Positions 22,741 to 33,189 are shown, numbered from the stretch's first letter. The stretch: DNA of 64,000 nucleotides from Selaginella moellendorffii (GCF_000143415.4 NW_003314263.1:4157628-4221627), one strand, 5' to 3'. A program made the numbers and translations. Notes: generated by a model not told the origin, from the letters alone.

Positions 22741-23240
22741 GCTGCTCCCTGATGGAACGCGGCAGATTGACTGGTGCGGGGAACAACAGTCACGGCATCA
22801 GCGTCAAGTAAGAAATCTTCCACCTTTTCCCTCTTAATTTCGATCTTTTCTAGTGGCGCCTTTGATGGCGCCCCGGCCAAGTCTAGCCAAGGACGCCGCA
22901 AAGCTATGCGCTGGTACTACACTCACAAACAGTCTCTCGGGTTTGGCCCCATTCTCTCCTTTCTTTATGCCTTTAGCTCTAGTGTCAACTAGAGAGATTC
23001 CTCCGGCTGGGAATTCGAAGAGGGCGATGAATTGGAATTGAAGAATGAGGAGCCGGAGCTTGTAAAAGCCTGGATCCGGCAGGATGATCTTTTTCAAGAG
23101 CTGCTTTTGAGCTAGGGACCGGCGGGTGTAGGAACCTCGTTGATGTACAAGGTGCGGTTAAGGCACTTCACTGTGCTGGACAAGAAAACTTCTTCCTTTT
23201 GTTTTGGTGGACATAAATTCTAAGAAACTCGCAGTGCCCA
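22740..23240. other. GC-richer segment, no assigned gene
   Basis: ORFs exist on both strands (22853-23041 plus, 22834-23097 minus), but neither shows a motif or a convincing splice context. It could be a decayed exon. Confidence 0.4.
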
Positions 23241-23241
23241 T

Positions 23242-23613
23242 CTAGAAGCATGAGATATTATGCAATGAAGTGCAGTTTATTACTTTGTCAAACTCTCCAC
23301 CTGCCCTGCTCCTTGCTTTGGCGGTAAGCATGTCGACAAAGAATTCATGTACGTTGCTTTCTTCTGCCGACGCATAGTGGAGCAGGTAAGCCAAGCTCAG
23401 ATCATCTGTTCGTTCATGTTGACAGTGTAGCAGAGAGAAGGCTGGCGTTCTCGTCACCCAGACCACCACCGCACCACAAAAGGAAAACGTACATCTGACG
23501 GGATTGAATCCCGAAATCTCAAGAACCTGTTGATGCTTCGGCCAGTAGTGGCTGTTTTTAAAAGCCCCTGAAACGTCTGTGTATCTTTTCAAAGTTTCTT
23601 TTGCTATTGGCAA
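23242..23613 (-). CDS. Hypothetical ORF downstream of the HAD gene
   Basis: The distal part reads like a real protein: RTDDLSLAYLLHYASAEESN and VHEFFVDMLTAKARSRAGGE, helical and mixed in charge. It directly follows the HAD phosphatase gene on the same strand and overlaps its last codons in another frame. It may be a separate small gene fragment or a 3' exon of an alternative transcript. No family is recognised. Confidence 0.35.
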   Translation of the reverse strand: MPIAKETLKRYTDVSGAFKNSHYWPKHQQVLEISGFNPVRCTFSFCGAVVVWVTRTPAFSLLHCQHERTDDLSLAYLLHYASAEESNVHEFFVDMLTAKARSRAGGEFDKVINCTSLHNISCF

Positions 23614-24479
23614 TACAATGCATCAATACAAAGATCCTCTTCCACATCACGAGTCTTAACTGCTGGGAGAGAAACATCTAATTGTAGTCTATGCATCATT
23701 AGTCTGTCTATCTTTTGCTTCCCAAACCCAATCCTCCAAAACTTTTCATGTGCGTTTGAATGATGATCCATCTTTAATTCAGACCATGGATAAACCATAG
23801 CATTGTTAGTGCAACCCAAAAGCACGATATTTGGATTTACTTTTTGCATTGCGGCAAGTCCAACGTCATAAACTTGTATTGCATTCGTTCGTTGATGGGC
23901 ATACTTGCCATTTTGGTCCCACTGTATTGCAACCAAAGCTTGAACCAAAGTGCAATTTGCTATCATTGACAGTTCCAAAGCCCAAATTATCAAACCAAGA
24001 GCTCGGATCAAACTGTTTTCTCTCCGTAGCCTTAGTACTTCCCGATCTTGCAAATGCTCTGATTGACTAAAATAATACATTTGCAAGAAATTGATCTCTT
24101 CACCAGTAGCTGCAACACCTGAGGATTCATCATCCACCATGATGGTCCATGGAAGCTCAAAACCCAAGTTCTCCAACTTCTTTTTGTAATCCCAAGAACC
24201 AGATTCCTTTGTCATGTGAGACATAGAAAAGATATTGTAGCTACACCTTAAGCAGCAACCCTCCATGATCTGTTGCACAAGAGGTATGTTCCTACACTCT
24301 CTACCCGAGCTAAAAAAATGCATCTGCACATTGGGGATTGCATTGAGAACTGACAAGAATTCAGAACTCCCATGCATTGGTGTGTAAAAGGCATTGGCTA
24401 CATGATATACATACTTTGAATTTTCAGTTTCCCTGATTAGTGTTTCATCTAAATCTAGAATAATATAGCAATTTTGCAT
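23604..24479 (-). CDS. HAD-superfamily phosphatase (FCP1/NLI-interacting-factor-like)
   Basis: This is a 291-residue intronless protein. Motif I is ILDLDETLI at residues 7-15, with Asp9 and Asp11 as the predicted nucleophile and acid/base. A FFSSG segment near residue 57 fits motif II, and WTIMVDDESSG near residue 110 gives the acidic motif IV pair. This arrangement is that of CTD-phosphatase-like HAD enzymes, which dephosphorylate protein Ser/Thr. The substrate here is unknown. The C-terminal half (Trp- and Asn-rich, no recognised domain) is not typical of SCP/FCP1. The gene stands alone in transposon-rich DNA, and a homologous N-terminal scrap lies at 2764-2846. Long and open, so likely functional or recently so. 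Confidence 0.75.
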   Translation of the reverse strand: MQNCYIILDLDETLIRETENSKYVYHVANAFYTPMHGSSEFLSVLNAIPNVQMHFFSSGRECRNIPLVQQIMEGCCLRCSYNIFSMSHMTKESGSWDYKKKLENLGFELPWTIMVDDESSGVAATGEEINFLQMYYFSQSEHLQDREVLRLRRENSLIRALGLIIWALELSMIANCTLVQALVAIQWDQNGKYAHQRTNAIQVYDVGLAAMQKVNPNIVLLGCTNNAMVYPWSELKMDHHSNAHEKFWRIGFGKQKIDRLMMHRLQLDVSLPAVKTRDVEEDLCIDALYCQ

Positions 24480-24530
24480 TCTGTTATACTCCCAATTTTC
24501 CTTGCTCTCTCTCTTCCTCTAGATCTAGAC

Positions 24531-24606
24531 TTTGCAAGTGATAAGCTTGCCCTAACCCTTATGGCGAATTTGCAAGTGATAAGCTTGCCCTAACCCTTAT
24601 GGCGAA
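24531..24606 (+). repeat. 38-bp tandem duplication
   Basis: The unit tttgcaagtgataagcttgc... ending cttatggcgaa occurs twice in a row with no change, just upstream of the HAD gene start. This is a recent local duplication. Confidence 0.9.
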
Positions 24607-24817
24607 TTGCCTTTCGTGTATTCTCAATATATTCTTTATTTCCCTTTGATATAGATTCAACCTTCCTTTCTAGAATTTCTGCCGACTTTGTAAGAAATCA
24701 GTGGCTCGAGAAATCCTAGTCCGAGATTTACCACTTCTTTGGTCAAGTCCCTGAGGCCCCCGAGACAGGAAAGTAACGACGCAGTAAAGTCTCCAAAACC
24801 ACACAACTCGAGGAAAA

Positions 24818-25090
24818 TTGCCAACAGAAATTGCAACAGAGCAACAGCTGAGAGGAAATCGAAATGAAAGTGTTCAAAAGCGAAGCCTGATGACGGAGAG
24901 CTTGGACGACGTAACCTTTCACCTCGTTCGCATTAACTATAACACCAACAAAAAACGAATTGTGTCTTACTTGCCTTTGCGACAGAGTCCTGGATCCACC
25001 GTCGCCACTGCCTTCGAGAAACTGGAAGACGAATACAGTCAACATCAAAGGAGCCAAGACAATGCCATGATGAAGATCCCGTGGCATTAA
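24818..25090 (+). CDS. Hypothetical exon-like ORF
   Basis: The plus frame reads SLDDVTFHLVRINYNTNKKR, then LRQSPGSTVATAFEKLEDEY, which looks like genuine protein. There is no good start context, and the frame after the stop continues with similar composition, suggesting an exon or a decayed gene. The minus-strand ORF over the same DNA looks like a shadow. Family not recognised. Confidence 0.35.
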   Translation: MPTEIATEQQLRGNRNESVQKRSLMTESLDDVTFHLVRINYNTNKKRIVSYLPLRQSPGSTVATAFEKLEDEYSQHQRSQDNAMMKIPWH

Positions 25091-25639
25091 CAGGTTAGAT
25101 TTTATCCGTGCAGCCAGTGATCCCAAAGCTCATCAGCAGTGGCAGGAGACGAGAAGAAAAGCTCCACCACGAAGTTTGGAGCTCAAGATGATCAACGCCG
25201 AGCTCCAAAAGGAGAGGGAAAAACATTGGGTAGAGTGGATTCGCAAGCGTCTCCCAACAGATAGAAAAGTCTTTCTTCAAGGAGCTCATCGCTGATTTTG
25301 GATTTGGTTTTTTTTTTGGATTATATAGGTACAGTGTACCGTATAAAACGTTTGTCCTCCCAGAAATTGTCTTGGCGAGCTGGGGCATAGATTTGTTATG
25401 TGCGCGATTTTTACTGTGGCGTTTCTATGCGAACTCCTGACGCGTTTTTCTTGTTTGATCTCTATCGTGTGGTTCTCTAGAAATGATCTGTTGTTCAGGT
25501 ATTGGGAACTCAGGGAAAGCAATTTTTCTTTTTGTTATAAACTTGGTTTGTCTTCTTTTTTGGGGGGGTTGCGGATTCTAGCAGTCCTCTGGTTGCGAGA
25601 TTATTTTTGGAAATTATCTAGTCGCTTTGAGACCTGGAC

Positions 25640-25840
25640 GCCGTGGGAGGCCTGCACGAGTTTATGAACTGGCCACTGCTCACGGATTCCGGTGGCTTTC
25701 AAATGGTGAGCTACCTTTCTTTTATTGCGACTCAGGTATCACTTTACACTTGGCAGACGTCAAGTGACATTTCTGTTTTAATGTTTTTTTGGATCGACTG
25801 GTTGCAGCCGCCTGTGGATGGTGTTGCGTTGCTCATTTAG
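25640..25840 (+). pseudogene. tRNA-guanine transglycosylase (TGT) fragment
   Basis: The translation GLHEFMNWPLLTDSGGFQM reproduces the catalytic core of eukaryotic queuine tRNA-ribosyltransferase, in which the Asp of DSGGFQ is the general base for base exchange at G34. After an intron-like stretch with a pyrimidine tract and acceptor (ggttgcag), QPPVDGVALL matches the next conserved block (SPVDG). Neither the upstream N-terminus nor the zinc-binding C-terminus is present, and stops follow. It is an isolated two-exon fragment of a gene normally about 400 residues long. Confidence 0.75.
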
Positions 25841-26529
25841 CATTTCAAAATGAATCATCCAAGAAAGAGATGAAGAGCGAGAAGTATCCTTAGAGACTTC
25901 TGGTGTGAGGAGCATTTGCGCTGGGATGGATGTGCCGCTGTGGACAAGTTCCAGGGTGTACATGCTAAAAGACCATGATTTTATCTCTTTGCTAGCGCTC
26001 ATACAATTACTTTGTGAAATGCTCAAGAAGATCATAAATGCCAAAGGAAACGAGAAGAACTATGGATGATGATCACGCTTGCGACACCTTTTTTAAATTA
26101 CGAGCATCCTCTTCAGGTTTTTGGATATTTTCACTAGAACACCATCCATCGAGCAAGACTACATTTGACAGGACATCACCCCGCTTGCGAGATGTTTGTT
26201 TTTTTTCTTCTTCCTTTTAAATATTTGTTTTCGTGCACTCCGCCTTGAAATGTCTTTGTTTTCTGTTCTGACATTGTTTTCGTCCTATAATCAGGTCTAT
26301 CAGTGTACACAATGGGAAACGATGGCCAGAAATGGACAGCTCCAAAGAAAAACCAAAAGCTCTACCAAGTTTCCAAAGTTCTGCATCAACATATCTAGTA
26401 AGAATGCAACGAGAGATTCTCAGCACATCCAATTACTTGTGCTCCCCCTGGAGCCTCCAAATAGAAAGAATGGCCAAACCAAAAGAGGATTCCACACCTA
26501 CCTAAAATCCGCAGCAAAAAATCATTACC

Positions 26530-26830
26530 TGGTTTGGCCTCAGAGGTGAGCAAATGGTTCTTTAGGAAGATCATTTGCCAGTATGGGGCTCCTCACACGG
26601 TTCTTTGGGACAAAGGAAATTTTCCGAAAGATGCCTCAAATCGGCCAGGGTATAGCATCGCACCATATCAACACATTGGGTATGTGTGCAAATGGACGCT
26701 CACCACAAAGAACTTCCTGCAAAATTGGGAGCAAGCTATTCTAGGATGCTTGATGGGGTATTAGGCGACCAGGCAAGAAAATACTCCAATGATGTAGTAC
26801 ATTTGAGATCACCATATGGTTGAGGTGGAT
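26530..26830 (+). mobile_element. Ty3/gypsy integrase relic, plus strand
   Basis: The ORF at 26534-26764 reads KWFFRKIICQYGAPHTVLWD and then KGNF, the integrase core around the second catalytic Asp. It is followed in another frame by LGCLMGY-ATRQEN, similar to the conserved YRATRQ region. The D,D,E triad is incomplete and frameshifts are present. It is opposite in orientation to the two gypsy elements described here, so it belongs to a third copy. Confidence 0.6.
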
Positions 26831-27145
26831 TTAGAGAGTCACAAACTCTCACATGTGTATGTATAACAATGATGATATCTTAGCTATAGAGTTTCTCTTC
26901 TTCTTTAGTTTTCAATAGGATATTCCATATAGAAGACCCATCACCAACTTGACGAAGATCCTCATCAGCAGATCTTACTGACTACATCAAGAGTAATTTT
27001 TCAAATATTGCAAGTCAAACTTAGAACATGTGCAAGTGGCATAAGTCAAGAAGTATAGAAAAGAATTTATGGATGGAGGGACCCTTGTGAAGAGAGGAGC
27101 ATCTAAATTGCCTAATATAAATATAAATAAATATAAAATTAATTA

Positions 27146-27455
27146 TGAGGTCCAAAGTGTATTGCTATGATGTTGTATATTAATATTAGCATAAAGGCGT
27201 TAGATTAGTTTTAATCTGAACCACTTACACCTGTATATAAGTTAAAGTTTTTGGGCTAATTGATATGCACATTTTGTATTTTATTTTTATATTCTGTGCA
27301 TTCACAGAACTACAAAAATTTGCATATCAATTAACCCAAAAACCTTAATTTATATACAGGAGTGAGTGGTTTGGATTAAAACCAATCTGACAGCTACTAA
27401 AATCCCACTACGCTTATATTAATATACGGCATGGTAACCACACACTTGAACCTCA
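27146..27455. repeat. Palindrome of two opposed gypsy LTR ends
   Basis: The left arm (27146-27287) starts TGAGGTCCAA on the plus strand. The right arm (27313-27455) starts TGAGGTTCAA on the minus strand. Each arm is the first ~140 bp of the gypsy LTR also seen at 32700-32857, including the TATA-like TATATA and the ATTGATATGCA tail. The arms meet around a spacer of about 25 bp, with good pairing and scattered mismatches. The right arm is the 3' LTR of element 2, because a polypurine tract (minus strand, 27456-27475) abuts it. Confidence 0.8.
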
Positions 27456-28693
27456 ATCATCCCCTCCTCTCGGAATGATGGAAAACTATCAAAGTCTTTT
27501 TATGGATGGACTAGGACTTCGAGGAACATCAGGAGGAGGCATTAATGGATTTATAGGTGGTGCCAATTGTTCTTGATCCTTTTATACAAAGCATTTCAAC
27601 TTTTGCACATGCACAATTTCTGAAGGATCGATCTATTGAACATCATGCCAAACCTTATAAACTTGTAATCCAACTTGCCGCAACATTTGATATGGTCTTT
27701 TCCACTAAGTAAGAAGCCTTTTAGATAAACCACGTATCTTAATATGAGGAAAATAGACTAATACTAAGTCATCCACTTTGTACTCTACAAATGGATAATG
27801 ATGGGAGTTATAGTGCTATTGTTGTTCAACTTATACGCAGCTTAAGTGTTCAATAGACTCTGTTTGGACAAGTAGAAGAATGCTCATTAAATATTAATCC
27901 CATGACCTAGCATCGGTAGTTCATGGCAATTGCGAAGGTAAACCTAACTCCATTGGTGATATTGAATCATAACTATATAGGAGTTTATATGGTGAAGCAC
28001 CAATAGAACTCTGCACCCCTGTAACATACACATACAGAAGAGATGGCAAATAATCATTTCAATTTGAATGCTGAAAATTCATGTACGTCACGATCATCCT
28101 TTTGAAGGTCTAAATAAACCATTTCACCAAACCTTCTGACTGTGGATAATAAGAACTCATGAAAGTGTGGCATATCCCCAACCGAGACATCAAAATATGA
28201 AATGCCTCGGCTATAAATGTAGGACTATTATCCAAAAGAATCTACTTTAGATAAGAATGCTAGAACACCACTTGATTGAAGAGGAAGTATTCAACAATAG
28301 TTGCAAATGCACTACCAAAAACATTAATTTTCACCTAGCGAGTCAAGTAATTAAAAGCAATAATAACATACTCATTGCTAGCAGTTGATCGTGGAAAAAG
28401 TCCCATCAGATTAAATACTACCAACTTAAATGGACAAGAAACTGCAATTAATTCCAATTGTTATTTTGCAACATAAGGGGGAGTATTACAAGTTTGGCAC
28501 CAAACGCAGCTATGCATATACCGGATAGCATCATGTCACATCTCTAGTGAATAGAAAAACCTACGAAGTTTCTCGGTCATACGATAATGTCCCATATGCC
28601 TATATAGAATAAAAGAATCATGGTAGGCGTGGAGAAAGCATGGAATAAAGATCGAAAACACCACCAGCCATAAATGATCATCAAAATTCATCC

Positions 28694-29110
28694 TCACAAA
28701 ATAAAGAAGGTTGTCCTCAATGTGATATTAAGAATATAAATGCCAAAATGGCAATCAACAAATGATGCAAGATTCTCAAACCCATCATAAAGCCTTCGAA
28801 TCCATAGCTCAATATTTTGAGCCTCATGAATCTCGTTAAAAGAAGGTAAATTTTGCTCTTTACCTTGTGGATATTGAATGTCAAATACAGTAACCACCGA
28901 CGACATAGAATCTTCGTCTAAAAAATTCACAGATATTAGAGTAATAAAGTGGTCAGAAACATGAGAAGAGAGTGAAGAAGGAAGAGGAATTCGAGAAAGG
29001 GCATCAATATCAACTATAGAACTCCCCGGGGGATGAATTACATCAAAATGATATATATGAAGCTTCAAAGCCCACTGAACAGTACGACCAACAAAGTTCT
29101 TTCGCTTCAA
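28694..29110 (-). pseudogene. RNase H end and linker of gypsy element 2
   Basis: The ORF begins VGRTVQWALKLHIYHFDVIH and continues PPGSSIVDIDALSRIP, the hallmark end of the Ty3/gypsy RNase H domain (W-x-L-x(5)F-x-x, then xPGxxxxxxDALSR). The remaining ~90 residues are the linker towards the integrase. Upstream catalytic residues are lost or displaced by the insertions. Confidence 0.85.
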
Positions 29111-29170
29111 TAATGAAATAACTATAGCATGATCACTTTTTAGTAATGTTTAAAAACCATGTTGATATAC

Positions 29171-29934
29171 TGTAAGCTCTTGAGTTTGGACTTCCCAGGA
29201 GGTCACCCAGCCCAGTACTATTCAAACCCAAGGACGCTTAACCCCAAATATCCCAAGACCCTTAACCAATTGGAAAAGGGGGTGCACTCTTGTTCATGGG
29301 CCCTTTTCCCTCTGTATTTGAACCCTTATGGATCGTCTCTCGAGTCGTTCTCTTTGGTTGCTTACAATCCACCACGCTTCCCTGCAAGTTCACGCCCTCG
29401 TGAACGGAAGCTGAGAGCCGCAGCTCTCCCGAGAGCCCCGCTCTTTTGACACCCTACCCCTCATGGGCCCTTTTCCCTCTGTATTTGAACCCTTATGGAT
29501 CGTCTCTCGAGTCGTTCTCTTTGGTTGCTTACAATCCACCACGCTTCCCTACAAGTTCACGCCCTCGTGAACGGAAGCTGAGAGCCGCAGCTCTCCCGAG
29601 AGCCCCGCTCTCTTGACACCCTACCCCTCGGGTCGAGCCCAGCGGGAGCAAACTGGACCAGCCAGATGTCAATCAACAAGTGGTGTGATTCCCTTAGCCA
29701 ACCAACAGAGTTGAACCCGAGACCGCTCCGATACCAAATGTAAGCTCTTGAGTTTGGACTTCCCGGGAGGTCACCCAGCCCAGTACTATTCAAACCCAAG
29801 GACGCTTAACCCCAAATATCCCAAGACCCTTAACCAATTGGAAAAGGGGGTGCACTCTTGTTCATGGGCCCTTTTCCCTCTGTATTTGAACCCCTATGGA
29901 TCGTCTCTCGAGTCGTTCTCTTTGGTTGCTTACA
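29171..29934 (-). mobile_element. TRIM element (miniature LTR retrotransposon), 764 bp
   Basis: Two 196-bp direct repeats (29171-29366 and 29739-29934) begin TGTAAGC and end GCTTACA and differ by very few bases. The element is flanked by tatac on both sides (29166-29170 and 29935-29939). On the minus strand the sequence two bases inside one LTR is TGGTATCGGAGC (29725-29736), a primer-binding site complementary to initiator tRNA-Met with one change, so the element is minus-oriented. There is no coding capacity. A 167-bp tandem duplication (29295-29461 and 29462-29628) straddles the LTR/internal border. Near-identical LTRs and an intact target duplication indicate a recent insertion. Confidence 0.93.
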
Positions 29935-30002
29935 TATACATGAAGTTTGTCAAAGCCCCAAATAGCTACTAAACACTCTTGATACTTTTGATATCGGTCA
30001 TG

Positions 30003-30284
30003 CTTTATTTCGTTAAAGTGGGACTTTTCATTATCCCACTTATGGTGTGTGGCCACATGCCATTTTTATAACAACAATAAAAAATTGAAGTTTTAACTTT
30101 ATAATTTATAAATTAAAAACTTTTCATATGATTTTGTGTTATAATATTGTGAAATATAAAAAAATAAATTAAAAAACTGATAGAAATATTAATAAATATT
30201 AATTAAGTACTAGGAAATGGCATGTGGACACATGCTAATTAATGTCCCACTTTACTGAATAAGTCCCACTTTAACGAAATAAAA
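30003..30284. mobile_element. Fold-back MITE
   Basis: The ends TTTATTTCGTTAAAGTGGGACTT and its complement are perfectly inverted over 21 or more bases. Imperfect pairing then continues for about 70 bp on each side (including ATGGCATGTGG/CCACATGCCAT). The centre is about 140 bp of AT-rich DNA. The element is flanked by catg on both sides (29999-30002 and 30285-30288), a candidate 4-bp target duplication. No ORF. Confidence 0.8.
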
Positions 30285-30795
30285 CATGGTCTTGGATGTG
30301 TGTTGATGCAAGAGAGTTCAAGTATGTTTGGTTAGTGCCATTTTATTGCATATATTAACCATACATTACAACCAATGAAGATGAACTACTCCACAATAGA
30401 AAAGTGAAAAGTTGAGTGTAATAATGATATGCCAAAACCAAAGGAGTCGTTAATAGATTTTTGAGATTCGTAAACACCCGTTCACAATTGTAGACTAAAT
30501 GAAAGATGATGTTAACAACTTCAACAATACTCGCAATTGTGTAGTGTGATTAGAAAGATGATTAATAAAATAATTGAGATATTGCACCTGCCTAAAAAGC
30601 ATTGCACATCATTTACACACTTCAGAATAGGGAAATTATAGATTTGTCATGATCAACTTGCAAACTTTCATGAAAAATATATTACCCAAGATAAGTTATG
30701 TCTTTGGACCTAAACACACACTTCAACCACTTCAAATTTAAATCAACTTCCCATAGCTGATCCAACACCTTACGAACATTATAAACGTTTTCCTT

Positions 30796-30987
30796 CTACA
30801 TCTCTTTCAAGTGGATTAAGACATTATCGATGAAGTCAACAGTCACCTCTAATATATCGCAAAGAACCTTACTCATCATCTGATAGAAAGTTATTAAAGC
30901 ATTGTTTAAATCAAATGGCATCACTAAGAATTTATACAGACTAAATAGTGTATAAAATGTAGTCTTAAAAATATCTTCTTTAGCCAT
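30796..30987 (-). pseudogene. Reverse transcriptase fragment of gypsy element 2
   Basis: The reading EDIFKTTFYTLFSLYKFLVM, then PFDLNNALITFYQMM and VDFIDNVLIHL, matches the core of gypsy RT (KTAFRT, YEFLVMPFGLTNAPxTFQxLM, then YxDDILI). The catalytic YxDD has become FIDN, so it is dead. Confidence 0.9.
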
Positions 30988-31262
30988 TAGTATTTGCTAG
31001 TACCCAGAAACAAGATTTAACTTAGTAAACCAATGACTTCTCCCTAAACAATCCAAGAGATCAGTAGTGTGGGGAAGAAGGTACACATCCAAGATCGTCA
31101 CTTTGTTTAACGGATGATAATCGATACAAAAACAAATACTTCCATCAAACTTTGTCACAAGATGAAGTTCACAAGCCCAGGGACTTTGTGACTTTCAAAT
31201 AACACCCTTTTTTTTAACATTTTCTTAATATTTGCACATAAAATTTTGTTCTCTTTGGGTGA

Positions 31263-31646
31263 CTAATGATGAACAGGAATCTTAATTGAACGAGCATCCC
31301 CAGTTGAAATAGGATGATATGTTGTAATCTTGGCCCTATATGACATGTCAAATTCAAAGAGATCAGCATACTCTTTCATGAGTTTGTCAACTACTACAAC
31401 ACAAAGACCATCAAAAAGATTGAAGAAGGGAAAAGAGCAATAAGACAGAAATATAAAAGGAAATAATGAATAGAAAAAAGTGATAGAAGCAAAGGTAGAA
31501 AAAGGTATAAAAGTGAGAGGAGTAAAAGAAATATAAAAAAGTATGAGACAAGGGGGAGAAGCTTCAAAATTACACTTAGCATGATTGCATTGCAACCAAT
31601 CCATACCAAGGATGAAATCAAAAGTTTGATTTGACACCACCCGCAA
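31263..31646 (-). pseudogene. Protease C-terminus and connector of gypsy element 2
   Basis: The start VVSNQTFDFILGMDWLQCNH matches the end of retroviral-type aspartic proteases of Ty3/gypsy elements (xDVILGMDWL). It is followed by a hydrophobic connector and a YADLFEFDMS-type region just before RT, as usual (ExxDVFPxDLP). The active-site DTG lies upstream and is not legible. Confidence 0.8.
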
Positions 31647-32649
31647 TGACTAGCAACATCAATAAGATGTTATTAATACCAAGGTCTCCAACTTGGAAAT
31701 AGAGATTTCCACTCTAGAAAATGCCGACAATGTTAATAAGTACAACCAACTTCATCATATGCCTAGTAGTAGATATCATGGCCACAACCACGTCCTCGCC
31801 CTTGTCCTTGAACTCGGGTAGCAACAACATCAACCTCCATTAGAACAGGACCATTTCATATATAAAGTGAAACTGAAGGCTGTGGAGCAAGAAGTGGAAG
31901 AGGCAATATCTCATAATGTTGTGCCAAACAAAAAGTATTATCAATGGTGGCTAGAGTAAATATATGCATAAATCCTACAAAATCTTGATAAAGTGCTACC
32001 CACAACATTCTTAACTTGATTCATTCCAATATATTTAACTCCGTACGAAGTAAAAGGCTTCGGAAATAAACACCAAATTACATCACCAATTTAGATGACT
32101 TTTGACAAAGACGATGCAATTGTTAAAAGCATCATCATAATCGTTAGCATGTCTAAATGTGCATTTGAAAATATTTAGGAGAATGCTTTAATCTACACAA
32201 GTAGCTACACTCAAACCATTATACCACTATAGCATTGTCCTTTGGAAACATGGGAAATTTATACAAATGCTAAGCATCATCCCAAAAATGATATGTGGCA
32301 ATCATTATAAAGTTTTGCTTTTGTTGCCAATCCTTGCATTCGGTTGGAGTTCTTCCGTGGGAATTCTAGAGAGTTTGATCACTAGGAGCTATACCACATG
32401 CCACGAATACTACTATCAACTAAATTTAGTTGTTCAATTACAATCATATAGTATCAAACAATTGCACCAACTATTGCTCCAGAGTCAGAGGAGGAGGAGA
32501 CTATTGCTCTGCCATGAAGATAAATGAAAAGGAAAAGGAAAAAGAAAAAGAAAAGAAATGGAAAAAGCTAAAAGAAAAGGAAGATCTGAATGATATAAAA
32601 GTTAAATCTAAACCAAACTCCCAAATCCAAGCACTTAGGCACAATCAAA

Positions 32650-32857
32650 ACTACCCCTCCATCTTCACCAATGTGAATGCATAGAATATAGAAATGAAAT
32701 ATAGAAATATGTATATCAATTAGCCCAAAAATCTTAGCTTATATATAAGAGCAAGTGGTCCAGATTAAAACCAATCCGATATTACCAAAATCCCACTACC
32801 AAAATCCCACTACACTAATATTAGTATATGGCATTATATTTGTACACTTGGACCTCA
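32650..32857 (-). repeat. 5' LTR relic of gypsy element 2
   Basis: Read on the minus strand from 32857 it starts TGAGGTCCAA and contains TTATATATAAG as a TATA box. It matches both arms of the palindrome at 27146-27455 and the relic at about 21450-21590. The inner border with the leader is not sharply defined. Confidence 0.7.
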
Positions 32858-32870
32858 TAAATGAAAAAGG

Positions 32871-33180
32871 GACCCTACAAAATTACCAGATGAAGAGAGG
32901 AGTGTACCCAAGACTTGATCATTAGATACTGCTAGAGCATCTAAACTGCCTTAGGATCAGAAATATAAATATAAATAAATATAAAACTAATGAAAATAGA
33001 AAGAAAAGTGAAAGAAGTATAGAAAAGAAGAATTCATGGATGGAAGGACCCTACAAAGTTACCAGGTGAAGAGAGGAGCATACCCAAGACTTCATCATTA
33101 GATACTGCTAGAGCATCTAAACCGCCTTTAGGATCAGAAATATAAATAGAAATAAATACAAAACTAATGAAAATAGAAAA
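32871..33180 (+). repeat. Tandem duplication, about 176-bp unit
   Basis: The segment from gaccctacaaaattaccag to ataaaactaatgaaaatag occurs twice (starting 32871 and 33047) with a few changes. A shortened third version lies at about 27060-27140 beside the left palindrome arm, so this is part of the gypsy neighbourhood rather than a local accident. Confidence 0.75.
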
Positions 33181-33189
33181 GTGGAAAGG

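Larger units (their letters stand above)
27456..32857 (-). mobile_element. Ty3/gypsy element 2, decayed, with nested insertions
   Basis: On the minus strand the order is 5' LTR (32857 down to about 32650), gag remnant, protease (about 31560-31646), reverse transcriptase (about 30600-31250), RNase H end (28950-29110), integrase (about 27500-28690), polypurine tract (27456-27475) and 3' LTR. Protease-RT-RNase H-integrase is the Ty3/gypsy order. In the integrase region the translation of about 28090-28140 reads YYPQSEGLVK, like the conserved HPQTDG motif. Frames are broken throughout. A TRIM (29171-29934) and a MITE (30003-30284) lie between RNase H and RT. Confidence 0.8.

Noticed and set aside
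23460-23530. A T-arm-like sequence (minus strand TTCGGGATTCAATCCCG) suggesting a tRNA
   Set aside because: No matching acceptor stem, D arm or anticodon loop at the right spacing.
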